Positions 1 through 9,111 are shown, counted from the first letter of the stretch. The stretch is 64,000 bases of DNA from Streptomyces sp. WM6378 (GCF_001279695.1 NZ_LGDD01000339.1:62001-126000), one strand, 5' to 3'. Notes: generated by a model not told the origin, from the letters alone. Numbers and translations: made by a program.

Positions 1-1009
1 ACGCGTAGCCCTCGTCCAGGGCGAAGCCGAAGTTGGCCTCGTCCCGGGTCCAGCCGACGAGTACGTCGATGTCGGTCGCGGCGCCGTGAAGGAGGGTCGT
101 CGCGGGATGGCGGAACAGGGTGACGTCGTCGCGTACGGGCAGGAAGGGGGTGGGCCAGTATCCCCAGCGCGCGGTGCGGGCGAACAGTCCTCCGGCGGCC
201 TCCAGCAGCCGCGGCCAGGGCAGTTCGCGGAGTTCGTCGACGCTCTTCACCCCGGCCGCCTCCAGGAAGGCATCTTCGCGCTGCCGGTATTCCTCACGCG
301 TCGGGATGCTCAGGCCGAGGGGCGGGCTCTGCAGGATGACCCGCTGGAACAGGCCCTGCGCTTCGGGGTGTCCGGCCAGGGAAGCGGCGGAGACGGCGCC
401 GCCCGACTGGCCGGCGACCGTGATGCGGTCCGGGTCGCCACCGAAGTGCGCGATGTTGTCGCGGACCCAGCGCAGTGCGGCGAGTTGGTCCGTGAGCCAG
501 AGGTTGGCGGGCCCGTCGTCGGCCTCCCCGTCCTGGCCGAAGGACAGGTAACCGAGCGGTCCGATGCGGTAGTTGAGGGTGACGACGACCAAGTCGCCGT
601 CGCGCGCGAAGGTCTCGCCGGAGTAGATGGGCAGCGCCCCGGAGCCCGAGACGAAGCCACCGCCGTGGATCCAGACCAGCACGGGCCGCTTGGCGTCGTC
701 GACCGCCGGGGTCCACACGTTGAGCGTCAGGCAGTCCTCGTCGAACGGCGGGCTTCCGTGACCACCCAGGACCGGGTCACCGCCCGCCAGGAACATCTGC
801 GGCGCGCTGGGTCCGTACGCGGTTGCGTCCCGAGTGCCGTCCCAGCCCGGGTGCGGCCGCGCGGGGCGCCACCTGAGCTCGCCCACCGGCGGCGCGGCGT
901 ACGGCACCCCTCTGAAGGCGACGACTCCCCCCTCGCCTGCGGCGGCACCGCGCAACCGACCGGCCGGCAGCCGGACGACGGGCGAGACCTCACCTGATGC
1001 ATCAGCCAT
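1..1009 (-). CDS. Type B carboxylesterase, 3' end outside window
   Basis: About 336 residues of an alpha/beta hydrolase of the type B carboxylesterase family are visible; the C-terminal part with the catalytic His lies beyond base 1. Family blocks appear in order: PYAAPPVGELRW near the N-terminus, EDCLTLNVW, the oxyanion-hole IHGGGF, and a nucleophile elbow GQSGGAVS with Ser202, where the family usually has GESAGG or GQSAGG. There is no signal peptide, so it is probably cytoplasmic, unlike the esterase of the facing operon. The ATG is preceded by GGAAGGA at good spacing. It is divergent from the MFS-surE-esterase operon and shares a promoter region holding two identical palindromes. The natural substrate is unknown. 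Confidence 0.9.
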   Translation of the reverse strand, partial: MADASGEVSPVVRLPAGRLRGAAAGEGGVVAFRGVPYAAPPVGELRWRPARPHPGWDGTRDATAYGPSAPQMFLAGGDPVLGGHGSPPFDEDCLTLNVWTPAVDDAKRPVLVWIHGGGFVSGSGALPIYSGETFARDGDLVVVTLNYRIGPLGYLSFGQDGEADDGPANLWLTDQLAALRWVRDNIAHFGGDPDRITVAGQSGGAVSAASLAGHPEAQGLFQRVILQSPPLGLSIPTREEYRQREDAFLEAAGVKSVDELRELPWPRLLEAAGGLFARTARWGYWPTPFLPVRDDVTLFRHPATTLLHGAATDIDVLVGWTRDEANFGFALDEGYA

Positions 1010-1127
1010 GGGATTCCTTCCAGCAGGCGCCTTGCACGATTCAACAGCCGAGCGGATGTCGCGTAACTCTGCCGTTCGTCACTAAAGCTGCATATTCCTA
1101 TCGCCGCAAGGGTAGCCCGCCAGTAGC

Positions 1128-1137
1128 TACACGTGTA
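1128..1137. promoter_or_regulatory. Palindrome TACACGTGTA, copy 1 (operator candidate)
   Basis: A perfect 10-bp palindrome followed by AAC, the same right flank as copy 2 at 1240-1251. It lies 119 bp upstream of the leftward esterase ATG. Two identical palindromes in a divergent promoter suggest a dimeric repressor; no candidate regulator gene lies next to it inside the window. Confidence 0.55.
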
Positions 1138-1239
1138 ACAGCAAGAGAGTAGACCGACGGTCACGATTCCCGCCTCAAACCCTCCACACCCCTACCCACA
1201 GCGCCACTCCTGGTGCTACACAATCCCTACCGCCGAGCC

Positions 1240-1251
1240 TTACACGTGTAA
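1240..1251. promoter_or_regulatory. Palindrome TTACACGTGTAA, copy 2 (operator candidate)
   Basis: A perfect 12-bp palindrome containing the same TACACGTGTA core as copy 1, centred 113 bp away from it. It is the copy nearer the MFS operon (about 110 bp before the leader ORF). Confidence 0.55.
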
Positions 1252-1361
1252 CGCGATATCTGGAACACCGGTGCCCGCCTCCTCCCTGCGGCGCATCCCG
1301 AATTCCCGCGTCACACGCCCGTCGCCGGTTTCCCCCTCCACTCCGTCCCCCAGGAGTCGAC

Positions 1362-1433
1362 ATGCATCCCCTCATCCACCGCTCGGCGGACCGCCCGCCC
1401 GCTCCCGCCGGAGGTCGTCGTGACCAACGGTGA
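1362..1433 (+). CDS. Possible 23-residue leader peptide overlapping the MFS start
   Basis: A short ATG frame is preceded by CAGGAG at good spacing (1351-1356), better placed than most start sites nearby. It encodes 23 residues rich in His, Pro and Arg and stops at 1431-1433, 14 bases into the next gene, which begins at GTG 1420 in another frame. The arrangement suggests translational coupling or a small attenuation-type leader. It is too short for coding statistics, so it may be fortuitous. Confidence 0.35.
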   Translation: MHPLIHRSADRPPAPAGGRRDQR

Positions 1434-2673
1434 ACTGATCGGGCCGCAGGCGTCCGAAGCGACTGAGCCGCACAAGCGCGGCCTCATGCTGCTCCTCCTC
1501 GTCGCCAACTCCTCCATGCTGGCCGTGTACATGGGGGTCGGTTCCGTACTGCTCCCGACCCAGATCGCCGAGATCGACCCGGCGAACAAGGTCGCTGTCC
1601 TGGGCGTCGTGGGCGGGGTCAGCGCGGTGTTCGCCACCGCGTTCAACCCGATCGCCGGCGCCCTCTCGGACCGTACGGGACGCCGCAATCCATGGGTCCT
1701 GGGCGGCGCACTCGCCTCACTGGCGCTGCTCGCGTTCCTGGGCAGCGTGCACACGGCGCTGCTTGTCGGCATCGGGTGGTGCCTGGTGCAGGCGACGATG
1801 AACGTCTACCAGGCCGCGGTCACCGCCGTCGTGCCGGACCGCATCCCCGTGGCGCGCCGCGGCACCGCCTCCGCCCTGGTCGGACTCGGGCTGCCGATCG
1901 GCGGCACGGCCGGAGTGCTGATCGCCTCGCAGACGTCCGGCCAGCCCACGCTCGGCTACCTGGTGCTGGGAGCCTTGGCGGCCGGCGCGGCGGTCCTGCT
2001 CGCCTCCCGCTGCCCCGATGTGCCCGCGGGTACGCCCGCCACGTGCCCCACGCCCGCCGTGCCCCGGCGCGAACGGATCGCGGCGTTCCTGTCCGCGCTG
2101 TCCCACCACGACTTCCGGTGGGCGTTCATCGGGCGGGCCCTGATGGTGCTCGGCTACTTCTCCGTCGTGGGCTACCAGCTGTACATCCTGGACGACCACA
2201 TCGCGCTGCCCGCGAACCTCGACCCTCCCACCGCGATGGCGATCCTCACCCCCGTGGCGATGGCCTCGATGGCCGTCTCGACCATGGTGGGAGGCTTCCT
2301 TTCGGACCGCTGGAACCGGCGCAAGATCTTCGTCGCGATGTCGGCCGCGCTCGCCGGTCTTGTGATGGCCGTCCCCGTGATCAGCCCGACCTGGACCGGC
2401 ATGATCGTCTTTTCCGCGCTCAACGGTCTCGCCTTCGGCTGCTTCATGGCGGTGGACACCGCCGTGGTGACACTCGTGCTGCCCCGCGCCGAGGACGCCG
2501 CACGCGACATGGGTGTCCTCAACATCGCGAACGCCGGACCGCAGATCGTCGCCCCGTTCGTCGCCTCCGCCGTGGTGACCGCGCTCGGCGGCTACACCCC
2601 GCTGTTCCTCTTCGGCGGCGCGCTGTCCCTCCTGGGCGCCCTGGCGATCCTCCCGATCCGCGGCGTGCGCTGA
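1420..2673 (+). CDS. Major facilitator superfamily transporter
   Basis: A 417-residue integral membrane protein with about 12 hydrophobic segments. MFS motif A is clear between TM2 and TM3 (GALSDRTGRRN) and recurs in the second half as GGFLSDRWNRRK. The GTG start is supported by GGAGG at 1410-1414. It is first in an operon with a secreted SurE-like nucleotidase and a secreted carboxylesterase, so it may move a product or precursor of those extracellular enzymes. Substrate and direction of transport cannot be read from the sequence. The palindromes at 1128 and 1240 lie upstream. Confidence 0.9.
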   Translation: MTNGELIGPQASEATEPHKRGLMLLLLVANSSMLAVYMGVGSVLLPTQIAEIDPANKVAVLGVVGGVSAVFATAFNPIAGALSDRTGRRNPWVLGGALASLALLAFLGSVHTALLVGIGWCLVQATMNVYQAAVTAVVPDRIPVARRGTASALVGLGLPIGGTAGVLIASQTSGQPTLGYLVLGALAAGAAVLLASRCPDVPAGTPATCPTPAVPRRERIAAFLSALSHHDFRWAFIGRALMVLGYFSVVGYQLYILDDHIALPANLDPPTAMAILTPVAMASMAVSTMVGGFLSDRWNRRKIFVAMSAALAGLVMAVPVISPTWTGMIVFSALNGLAFGCFMAVDTAVVTLVLPRAEDAARDMGVLNIANAGPQIVAPFVASAVVTALGGYTPLFLFGGALSLLGALAILPIRGVR

Positions 2674-2717
2674 CCGTCAACTCCCCTTCCTCTACCGCCT
2701 GTTCGAAGGAGCACACC

Positions 2718-3623
2718 ATGAGGCACAAGCACGCTCTGCCCGTCGCGGCCCTGCTGCTGGGTACGTCCGCCCTGACCGGTACGGTGCCGGCGACCGCCGC
2801 CACGCACGACAAGGCGTCCGCGCCACTGCGGATCCTGCTGACCAACGACGACGGCTACGACGCACCCGGCATCCGTCTCATGTTCCAGCGGCTCACCTCC
2901 GCCGGGTACGACGTCACCATCGTCGCCCCGCTCACCAACCAGAGCGGTGCGGGAACGAAGATGATGAGCGCCACCACGGTGACGGTCAGACATCCCGAGC
3001 CGCGGGTGTGGGCCGTGGACGGCACGCCGGGCGACGCGGTGTCCTTCGGGCTCGCCGAGGCGTTCGCCGGCCGGGCGCCCGATCTGGTGATCTCCGGAAC
3101 CAACTTCGGCCCCAACGTGGCCGGCCTCGCCATCCACTCCGGAACCGTCGGCGGCGCCGTGGCAGCCCTGGAGAGCGGCGTGCCCGCGATCGCGGTGAGC
3201 ACCGGCGGGCTCGCGGTCCCGGTGCCGCAACTCGTCCTCAACGCCATGCGCCCCACCAACGACTTCACGGTCAAGCTCATCGACCGGCTGCGGGCTCACG
3301 CGAAGCACGGGCCGCTGCTCCCGCCCGGCGTGGGTCTCAACGTCGACCACCCCGTGATCGGCCCGGACGGCACGGGCACCGCCAGCGGTGCAGCCGTCAC
3401 CACCCAGGATCCGCAGCCCTTCCTCAAAGCGGACTACACGGACTCCGGTGACGGCACCTGGAAGGTCGACGTCAAGGTGGTCCCCCAGCCCGCCGAGAAG
3501 GGCGGTGACGCGGAGGCGGTCGCCGCCGACAAGGTGTCGATCACTCCCATCTCCCCCAACTGGAACACCGGCCCGGCCGGGTTCGCCGGCACCGCGGCAC
3601 TCCTCGCGGGCCTGCGCCCCTAG
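2718..3623 (+). CDS. Secreted SurE-type 5'/3'-nucleotidase
   Basis: A 301-residue protein with a signal peptide (basic N-terminus, hydrophobic stretch, cleavage near ATAATHDK), so it is exported. The mature part carries the SurE signature blocks: LLTNDDGYDAPGI (metal-binding Asp pair), NQSGAG, VDGTPGDAVSF, SGTNFGPNVAG and HSGTVGGAVAALE. SurE proteins are metal-dependent phosphatases acting on nucleoside monophosphates; most are cytoplasmic, and an exported one suggests phosphate or nucleoside scavenging. GAAGGAG at 2705-2711 supports the ATG. It is the second gene of the MFS operon. Confidence 0.9.
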   Translation: MRHKHALPVAALLLGTSALTGTVPATAATHDKASAPLRILLTNDDGYDAPGIRLMFQRLTSAGYDVTIVAPLTNQSGAGTKMMSATTVTVRHPEPRVWAVDGTPGDAVSFGLAEAFAGRAPDLVISGTNFGPNVAGLAIHSGTVGGAVAALESGVPAIAVSTGGLAVPVPQLVLNAMRPTNDFTVKLIDRLRAHAKHGPLLPPGVGLNVDHPVIGPDGTGTASGAAVTTQDPQPFLKADYTDSGDGTWKVDVKVVPQPAEKGGDAEAVAADKVSITPISPNWNTGPAGFAGTAALLAGLRP

Positions 3624-3656
3624 GGCCTTGGTGAAGACGACGACACTGGAGGAGAA

Positions 3657-5267
3657 GTGAAGAAGTCGCGCACGACCCGCCGCTCAACAGTCCTGGCTCT
3701 GGCGCTCACGGCGGCAACCCTGGGCACCCAGTTCCTCACCGCCCCGATGGCCCCGGCGGCCCCCGCCCCCGTACGTCCCGCCGTGACCACCGGCCACGGC
3801 CGCCTCGCCGGTCAACTGCACGACGGGGCCGAGGAGTTCCTCGGCATTCCGTATGCAGCGCCACCCGTGGGCAACCTGCGGTTCCGCCCGCCCCAGCAGC
3901 CCGCGCGGTGGAGCGGGACGCGGGATGCCACCCGACAGGCTCCCGCCTGCACTCAGTTCTCTCCGTTCGGGCTGCGGGACCCGCAGGACACCAGTGAGGA
4001 CTGCCTCTACCTGGACGTCTACCGGCCGCGGAACACCCGGCCCGGGGCCCGCCTCCCGGTCCTCCTCTGGATGCACGGCGGCGCGTACAGCCAGGGGACG
4101 GGCACCCAGTTCGGCGGCCGGACCATGGCCGACAGCACCGGCAGCATCGTCGTGAGCATCAACTACCGGCTCGGTCAGCTCGGTTACCTCGCCGTCCCGG
4201 AACTCACCCGCGACAACACGCTCGGTTCGGGCTCGTACGGGCTGATGGACCAGATTGCGGCACTCGGCTGGACCCGCGACAACATCCGCGCGTTCGGCGG
4301 AGATCCGGCCGACGTCACCATCTGGGGCCAGTCCGCGGGCAGCGCATCGGTCTGCGCGATGCTCGCGTCGCCGCACGCGACCGGCCTGTTCTCGCACGCC
4401 ATCCTGCAGAGCGGGCCCTGCTCGCTCGTCCCCGCCCCCAGCGCCGCCCGGAAGGCCGACGACGACCGGGCGTACGCGGCCGGGGCGGGGTGCCCCGACG
4501 TCGCGACAAGGGCCGCGTGCCTGCGCGAACTCTCCCCCGCCGAGCTCGTCGCGGCCGCGCGGACCCGCCCGACGCAAGGACCCGCGTTCGGTGACGGGCT
4601 GCTGCCCATGCAACCGTCCGAGGCCATCTCAGCGGGCACCTGGAACAAGGTGCCGGTCGTGATCGGCAGCACCCGGTCCGAGAGCCGCTTCTTCGTCGCC
4701 CTCACCCAGCCGCACCTCACGGCGCAGGAGTACACCGAGCAGATCACGGCCACGTACGGCCGGGCGGCCCCACAAGTACTGGCCCGCTACCCACTGTCCG
4801 CCTACCCCTCCCCGTACGAGGCGATGTCGGCACTGCTCACCGACTCCACCTTCGCCTGCCAGACGTACGTCACCGCACGCACGCTCTCGGCCCAAGTGCC
4901 CACCTACGTCTACGAGTTCGACGACCCGGACTCCCCCACGCTGTACGGGGCCCAGGTCCCGGGCCTCGACATGGCCAACGGCCACAGCGCCGACCTCGCC
5001 TACCTGCACGACTTCACCATGGCCGACCGGCCGCTGACCCCGACTCAGGCGGCGTTCGGCGACCGCATGAAACTCCGCTGGGGAGCGTTCGCCCGCACCG
5101 GGAACCCCGACGTGCCGGGCGGGACGAGGTGGCCCACCACCGGCCCACACCACACGGTCCTCGTCCTCAACCCGCGGAACACCCACCCGTCAACCACCTT
5201 CGCGGCCGACCACCAATGCGCCTTCTGGGCCGGCCTGCCCACGCCTGATCCCCTGGCCGGCCCCTGA
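3657..5267 (+). CDS. Secreted type B carboxylesterase
   Basis: A 536-residue exported esterase with a signal peptide ending near APAAPAPVRP. The family blocks are IPYAAPPVGNLRFRPP, EDCLYLDVYRP, the oxyanion-hole MHGGAY, and nucleophile Ser226 in GQSAGSAS; a catalytic His is expected in the NGHSADLAYL region. The GTG start follows GGAGGAG closely. It is the third gene of the MFS-surE operon and is a more distant homologue of the leftward esterase across the promoter and of the esterase at 58741-60279. Its substrate is unknown. Confidence 0.92.
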   Translation: MKKSRTTRRSTVLALALTAATLGTQFLTAPMAPAAPAPVRPAVTTGHGRLAGQLHDGAEEFLGIPYAAPPVGNLRFRPPQQPARWSGTRDATRQAPACTQFSPFGLRDPQDTSEDCLYLDVYRPRNTRPGARLPVLLWMHGGAYSQGTGTQFGGRTMADSTGSIVVSINYRLGQLGYLAVPELTRDNTLGSGSYGLMDQIAALGWTRDNIRAFGGDPADVTIWGQSAGSASVCAMLASPHATGLFSHAILQSGPCSLVPAPSAARKADDDRAYAAGAGCPDVATRAACLRELSPAELVAAARTRPTQGPAFGDGLLPMQPSEAISAGTWNKVPVVIGSTRSESRFFVALTQPHLTAQEYTEQITATYGRAAPQVLARYPLSAYPSPYEAMSALLTDSTFACQTYVTARTLSAQVPTYVYEFDDPDSPTLYGAQVPGLDMANGHSADLAYLHDFTMADRPLTPTQAAFGDRMKLRWGAFARTGNPDVPGGTRWPTTGPHHTVLVLNPRNTHPSTTFAADHQCAFWAGLPTPDPLAGP

Positions 5268-5288
5268 TTCGCACTTATTGACGGATCG

Positions 5289-6365
5289 TCAGGAAGCGAA
5301 GGACCTTTCCAGGCGGGGGATCAGGTCTCGGAGGTCCTGTTCCCAGCAGCCGCCGTTGTGGCCGCCGTTGCACTGGGTGCCCCAGGCGGCGCCGTCGCCG
5401 TAGTCCACGTAGTAGTACGACATGCCGAGCGCGTCCATGCGGTCCTTGACGTGTTTCGACGCGCCTTCGAGCCAGAACTCGGGCTCGATGGCCGAGCCGC
5501 GTCCGTTGCCCACGTAGATGGAAACCCCGACTCCCTTGAGCTTGTCCATGTGTTGGGACGGGTCGACCTCGTTCCACCGCCAGTCGGCGTTGAACACCGG
5601 GTAGGGCGAGCCGAACAGGGCATCGCTGTCCACGCCGGGCTTGTAGGGGTCGTTGTTGGGGTCGCAGACGCCGGAGGACGAGCCGCAGATCACGCCCTGC
5701 GCGTCGATGAGGGAGGCGACCGTGGCGAGGCGCAGGTCCATGGAGTCGGCCGACATGTCGATGTCTCCCGACAGGGACGCGGTCTGGCTGAAGAGCTCGG
5801 GGTGGTCCTGGGCGTAGTGGAAGGCTCCGAACCCGCCCATGGAGACACCGGCGATGGCCCGGGCCTTCTTGGTGTTGATGGTGCGCAGGTTGGCGTCGAT
5901 GAACGGAATCACCTGCTTGAGGTGGAAGTTCTCCCAGTTCTGCGCGCCGGCCGCCGTTTTCTGGTTGAGCCAGTTCGCATACCAGCCGCGAGCGCCGCCG
6001 TCAGGGATGACGGTGATCATCGAGTTCGAGGTGGTCAGCGCCGGATACGTCTGCTGGACGGGGTCGTCGGGGGAGCCGTGCAGGAAGTACAGCACCGGGT
6101 AGCGTCTGGCCGGATCGTCGTAGTAGCCGCTCGGCAGAATGATTTTGATGTGGTGCTTGCCCGCGACCTCGGGTGTGGTCACGGTGATGTAGAAGTTGGT
6201 GGGACCGCCGGTCGCCGTGTCGACCTGGGTCAGGCCGAACCCGTCCGTCATCGGCGGCGGTGTGGTGCGGTCGGCGGCTTGCGCCGAACCTGCCGGCAGG
6301 GCCGTTCCCACCAGCGCGGCCATCAAGGCCACCACCATGCGCCATCTGCTCGATTTCCTCAGCAC
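5289..6365 (-). CDS. Secreted alpha/beta-hydrolase esterase (esterase D / antigen 85 type)
   Basis: A 358-residue protein with a signal peptide (cleavage near SAQAADR) and a putative-esterase fold: YPVLYFLHG oxyanion block, NWENFHLKQVIPFIDAN, and nucleophile Ser175 in GVSMGGFGAF. A Cys-Asn-Gly-Gly-His segment near the C-terminus probably holds the catalytic His. The start is GTG with GAGGGGG upstream. It resembles the Tat-exported esterase at 39801-40799 in these same blocks. Its promoter carries the SARP-like repeat shared with the acylase and cutinase-like genes, so co-regulation by the nearby LuxR-SARP protein is inferred. Confidence 0.9.
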   Translation of the reverse strand: MLRKSSRWRMVVALMAALVGTALPAGSAQAADRTTPPPMTDGFGLTQVDTATGGPTNFYITVTTPEVAGKHHIKIILPSGYYDDPARRYPVLYFLHGSPDDPVQQTYPALTTSNSMITVIPDGGARGWYANWLNQKTAAGAQNWENFHLKQVIPFIDANLRTINTKKARAIAGVSMGGFGAFHYAQDHPELFSQTASLSGDIDMSADSMDLRLATVASLIDAQGVICGSSSGVCDPNNDPYKPGVDSDALFGSPYPVFNADWRWNEVDPSQHMDKLKGVGVSIYVGNGRGSAIEPEFWLEGASKHVKDRMDALGMSYYYVDYGDGAAWGTQCNGGHNGGCWEQDLRDLIPRLERSFAS

Positions 6366-6404
6366 AGCAAGCCCCCTCGTGAGCGTTGTCGTCGTGCGGC
6401 GCGG

Positions 6405-6437
6405 AACTTATCGGGAAGCGATGACATCCCGATGAAA
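6405..6437 (-). promoter_or_regulatory. SARP-type promoter of the secreted esterase
   Basis: On the minus strand the 19-mer TTTCATCGGGATGTCATCG (6437 to 6419) contains heptamers TCATCGG and TCATCGC with 11-bp periodicity. Exactly 8 bp after the TCATCG core of the second heptamer comes TAAGTT (6410-6405), a plausible -10. The same 19-mer occurs perfectly at 9112-9130. Direct repeats of 11-bp period set 8 bp upstream of the -10 are the known geometry of SARP sites. Confidence 0.7.
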
Positions 6438-6489
6438 TGGCACGCCGGAGACCGTCGTCGAGACCCCGGCGTGCCGCTACGTCCCGGTC

Positions 6490-8958
6490 TCAGTCCAGGA
6501 CCTTGACCTCCAAGGACGACGACGCGATCTGGTCCTCCGTGAACCGCTCGGTCAGCCACTGGCCGGCCGAGAACAGCTTGGTCTGATCGGCGTAGTGCGG
6601 CGAGTTCGGGTTGGCCGACTGGGAGTAGGCGAGGACCGAGGACGTCTGGGGCGGACCGTCGGCGGTGAACCGCACCTCCTGTATGAAGCTCGACCCGAAC
6701 GTGATGTCCAGCTTGCCGTCGACCACACCAGGAGTGACCACGTTCAGCACGCCGAGTTCACTGATCGAGCCGTGGATCGGGATCTGCTCGCCGTTGCGGG
6801 TGATCTTCTGGACGTCCGACAGCGGTGCGTTCAGCGGAACTCCCGCGTTGCGCAGCGCGAGCACCGCCCGGCCGAACGCGTCGCGCACGGCGGAGCTTGT
6901 GGAATCGAGCGAATTGGGCGTGTGCACCGGGTCCTTGGGGTCGAAGGGAACCCGCCACGGCAGCTTCTCGGCCGCCTGCCCGTTGAGCAGGAAGGCCCAG
7001 TAGTTCTCGAACAGCCAGGATCCCCGGCTGTCCGCCGAGTAGTCGTGGTCCTTCCAGGCGGCCAGGATCGGGCACGCCTCGCTCACGTTGACCAAGCTGC
7101 CGTCCACGAGGATGAGCCCGAAGGGGACGTTCTGGCACATCGTCACCGTGGCGTCGAGGGCCAGGTCGGCCGCGCGGCTGTTGTCGGCGAACAGCAACTG
7201 CCGCATGTTCTCCGGTGTGAAGCCCCGGCCCGGCAGCCCGTCGGTGCCGTTGAGCCGGTTCTGCGCGGTCAGGATCAACTCCTGGGTACGCAGCGACCGG
7301 GGCGCCGCCGCGTCGCCCATCACCCTGGGGTACGACAGCGGCTGCTCGGGGTTGGCCAGCCAGGCGCTGTCGTTGGCGTTGCCCACGAAGTCGGACCGGA
7401 TCAGGCGTGGCTGCTTGTGCGGGTCGAGCAGCCCCGGCGCGACCGCGTTCGGGTCGTCGGGCCAGTCGCACGCGCCGCGCTTGCCGTCGAAGATGGAGAT
7501 CGGCGGCACGTTCGGCAGCCGCAGTGCCTGGTTCCACAGCAGTTTGCCGGTCTCGGTGAGGCACGACTGGGCGTGCTCGTCGGTGATGTTCGGGGTGGCC
7601 TGGATGTCCGCGTACAGGGCGTTGCCCTTGCGGTCGGAGGCGACGGTGTTGAAGAAGGGGATGCCCTCCGTGGTCTCCAGGGTGTTCACGACGTCATCGA
7701 CGTCCTTGGTCTGGTCGAGGTGGAACCAGGTGTTCATGGCCCGCAGGTTGTCCATGTTCACGTCGCGTACCGCGTGCGCGCTGACCACCCAGGGCAGTGG
7801 AACGCCCTGCATGGATGTGGTGATCGGGCCGTAGCGGGTGGACCACAACGTCCTGCTGACCTTGCCGATGGAGCCGTCCGCGTTCCGTACGTCCACGTTG
7901 ACCTGCTGCGAGGTCATCTTCTGCCAGGTGCCGTCGACCAGGTAGTTGGTCGGGTTCAGCGGGTCCACCTGCACGTCGAAGAGTCCGAACGGGGCCACCG
8001 TGGCGATGGTGTGGCTCCAGGCGACGTCGTCGTTGTGCCCGATGTTCACCGCGGGGAGTCCGAGCAGGCTGCCCCCGGAGACATTGACCTTTCCCGGGAT
8101 CGTCAACTGGCTCTGCCACATGCGGTTCTTGCCCTGCCACGGGAAGTGCGGGTTGGCCAGCATCATGCTGGTGCCCTGGGACACGCCCTGCGAACCGACC
8201 GCCAGCGCGTTGCTGCCCATGCTCTGTTGACGGCTGGCGGCCATGGCATCGCGGATCTTCTTCGCGGTCTCCTCGGGTGAGGGCGCCTTCGGTGCGGGTG
8301 CCTTGGGCGCGGCGGCCGACGCCCCCGGTGGCTGGGCGGTCACCTCACCGTTCAGCAGCGGATCGGCGCTGCCCATGATGATCTCGGCGTGCGCGTGCCG
8401 GTAGACGTCCAGCTCCGTGATCGGCTTCACCCAGGCCGCGCCGCGGCAGGCCGGGTCGGAGATGCTGTTCACGCCCGTCTCGGCCAGGTACCTGTTGTAT
8501 CCCTGGACGTAGCCGCGAATGGCCTCTTTGACCTCCGGCTCGGGGCCGTTGGGGGCGGGCTGGTCGAGCAGCCGCTCCACCACCCGGTTGTCGTTGATGC
8601 GCTGGAAGTACAGGTCGCTGTTGAGATTGGTGGTGTTCTGCGTCTCGCCCGGGCTCGCCTTGCCGTCGGGTCCCAGATAGCGGGACCTCTGTGCGTTGAC
8701 CATCAGATAGGTGTCGGCCAGGGTGCAGATGTTGTCCTTGGCGGCGGCGTACCCGTAGCCCGTGCCCAGCCCTTCCCAGTTCGAGGCGATGATGTGCGGG
8801 ATTCCGTATTCGGTGTAACGGATCGTCGGCTTGTCCGGGCCCTGTACGGCGGCCGATGACCCGGCCCCGGGCGACCCGGCGGCCGTCATCGTGCTGATCA
8901 CCGCCACCGCGGCCGTGACCGCCATCGCCGTCCTCGCTCTGCATCTCCTCCGCACCAT
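6490..8958 (-). CDS. Secreted penicillin acylase family Ntn-hydrolase (aculeacin/AHL acylase type)
   Basis: An 822-residue exported precursor. The start is the ATG at 8958 because it gives a signal peptide (MVRRRCRARTA then a hydrophobic stretch) and follows GGAAGGA; the open frame extends further upstream without coding signs. The autocatalytic site is MGSNALAVG: cleavage before Ser249 would give an alpha chain of about 220 residues and a beta chain of about 574 with N-terminal nucleophile Ser249. Gly-Ser-Asn-Ala is typical of acylases for aculeacin, acyl-homoserine lactones and lipopeptides, as in Streptomyces AhlM, of similar length. An Ala/Pro/Lys-rich linker precedes the cleavage site. 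Its promoter has the SARP-like repeat. Confidence 0.92.
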   Translation of the reverse strand: MVRRRCRARTAMAVTAAVAVISTMTAAGSPGAGSSAAVQGPDKPTIRYTEYGIPHIIASNWEGLGTGYGYAAAKDNICTLADTYLMVNAQRSRYLGPDGKASPGETQNTTNLNSDLYFQRINDNRVVERLLDQPAPNGPEPEVKEAIRGYVQGYNRYLAETGVNSISDPACRGAAWVKPITELDVYRHAHAEIIMGSADPLLNGEVTAQPPGASAAAPKAPAPKAPSPEETAKKIRDAMAASRQQSMGSNALAVGSQGVSQGTSMMLANPHFPWQGKNRMWQSQLTIPGKVNVSGGSLLGLPAVNIGHNDDVAWSHTIATVAPFGLFDVQVDPLNPTNYLVDGTWQKMTSQQVNVDVRNADGSIGKVSRTLWSTRYGPITTSMQGVPLPWVVSAHAVRDVNMDNLRAMNTWFHLDQTKDVDDVVNTLETTEGIPFFNTVASDRKGNALYADIQATPNITDEHAQSCLTETGKLLWNQALRLPNVPPISIFDGKRGACDWPDDPNAVAPGLLDPHKQPRLIRSDFVGNANDSAWLANPEQPLSYPRVMGDAAAPRSLRTQELILTAQNRLNGTDGLPGRGFTPENMRQLLFADNSRAADLALDATVTMCQNVPFGLILVDGSLVNVSEACPILAAWKDHDYSADSRGSWLFENYWAFLLNGQAAEKLPWRVPFDPKDPVHTPNSLDSTSSAVRDAFGRAVLALRNAGVPLNAPLSDVQKITRNGEQIPIHGSISELGVLNVVTPGVVDGKLDITFGSSFIQEVRFTADGPPQTSSVLAYSQSANPNSPHYADQTKLFSAGQWLTERFTEDQIASSSLEVKVLD

Positions 8959-9004
8959 CGAGCCGTCCTTCCCCTGTGGTCCGGGCCCTCGCCCGAACGC
9001 GGAC

Positions 9005-9037
9005 ACGTTAAGGAGGACGGATGAAATCCCGATGGAG
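9005..9037 (-). promoter_or_regulatory. SARP-type promoter of the acylase
   Basis: On the minus strand, 9037 to 9019 reads CTCCATCGGGATTTCATCC, giving heptamers CCATCGG and TCATCCG with 11-bp period. Eight bases after the second TCATCC lies TAACGT (9010-9005), a good -10. This is the degenerate copy of the element, in the same orientation relative to its gene as the other two, and would give a leader of about 40 nt. Confidence 0.65.
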
Positions 9038-9111
9038 CGGGCGTCCGGGCCCCGCCCGCACAGGGCGTTCCCGGCCGTGCCCCGGTGGGCGGCACGCTCG
9101 GGCGCGGCAGG

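Larger units (their letters stand above)
1010..1361. other. Divergent intergenic region with two palindromes
   Basis: This gap separates the leftward esterase from the rightward MFS operon. Besides the two TACACGTGTA palindromes listed separately I see no gene here; short open frames lack coding bias. It must carry both divergent promoters, but no -10/-35 pair can be picked with confidence. Confidence 0.7.

Noticed and set aside
1692..2717. Long upstream extension of the SurE frame
   Set aside because: It overlaps the MFS gene in another frame and lacks coding bias; the SurE start at 2718 has a good ribosome site and signal peptide.
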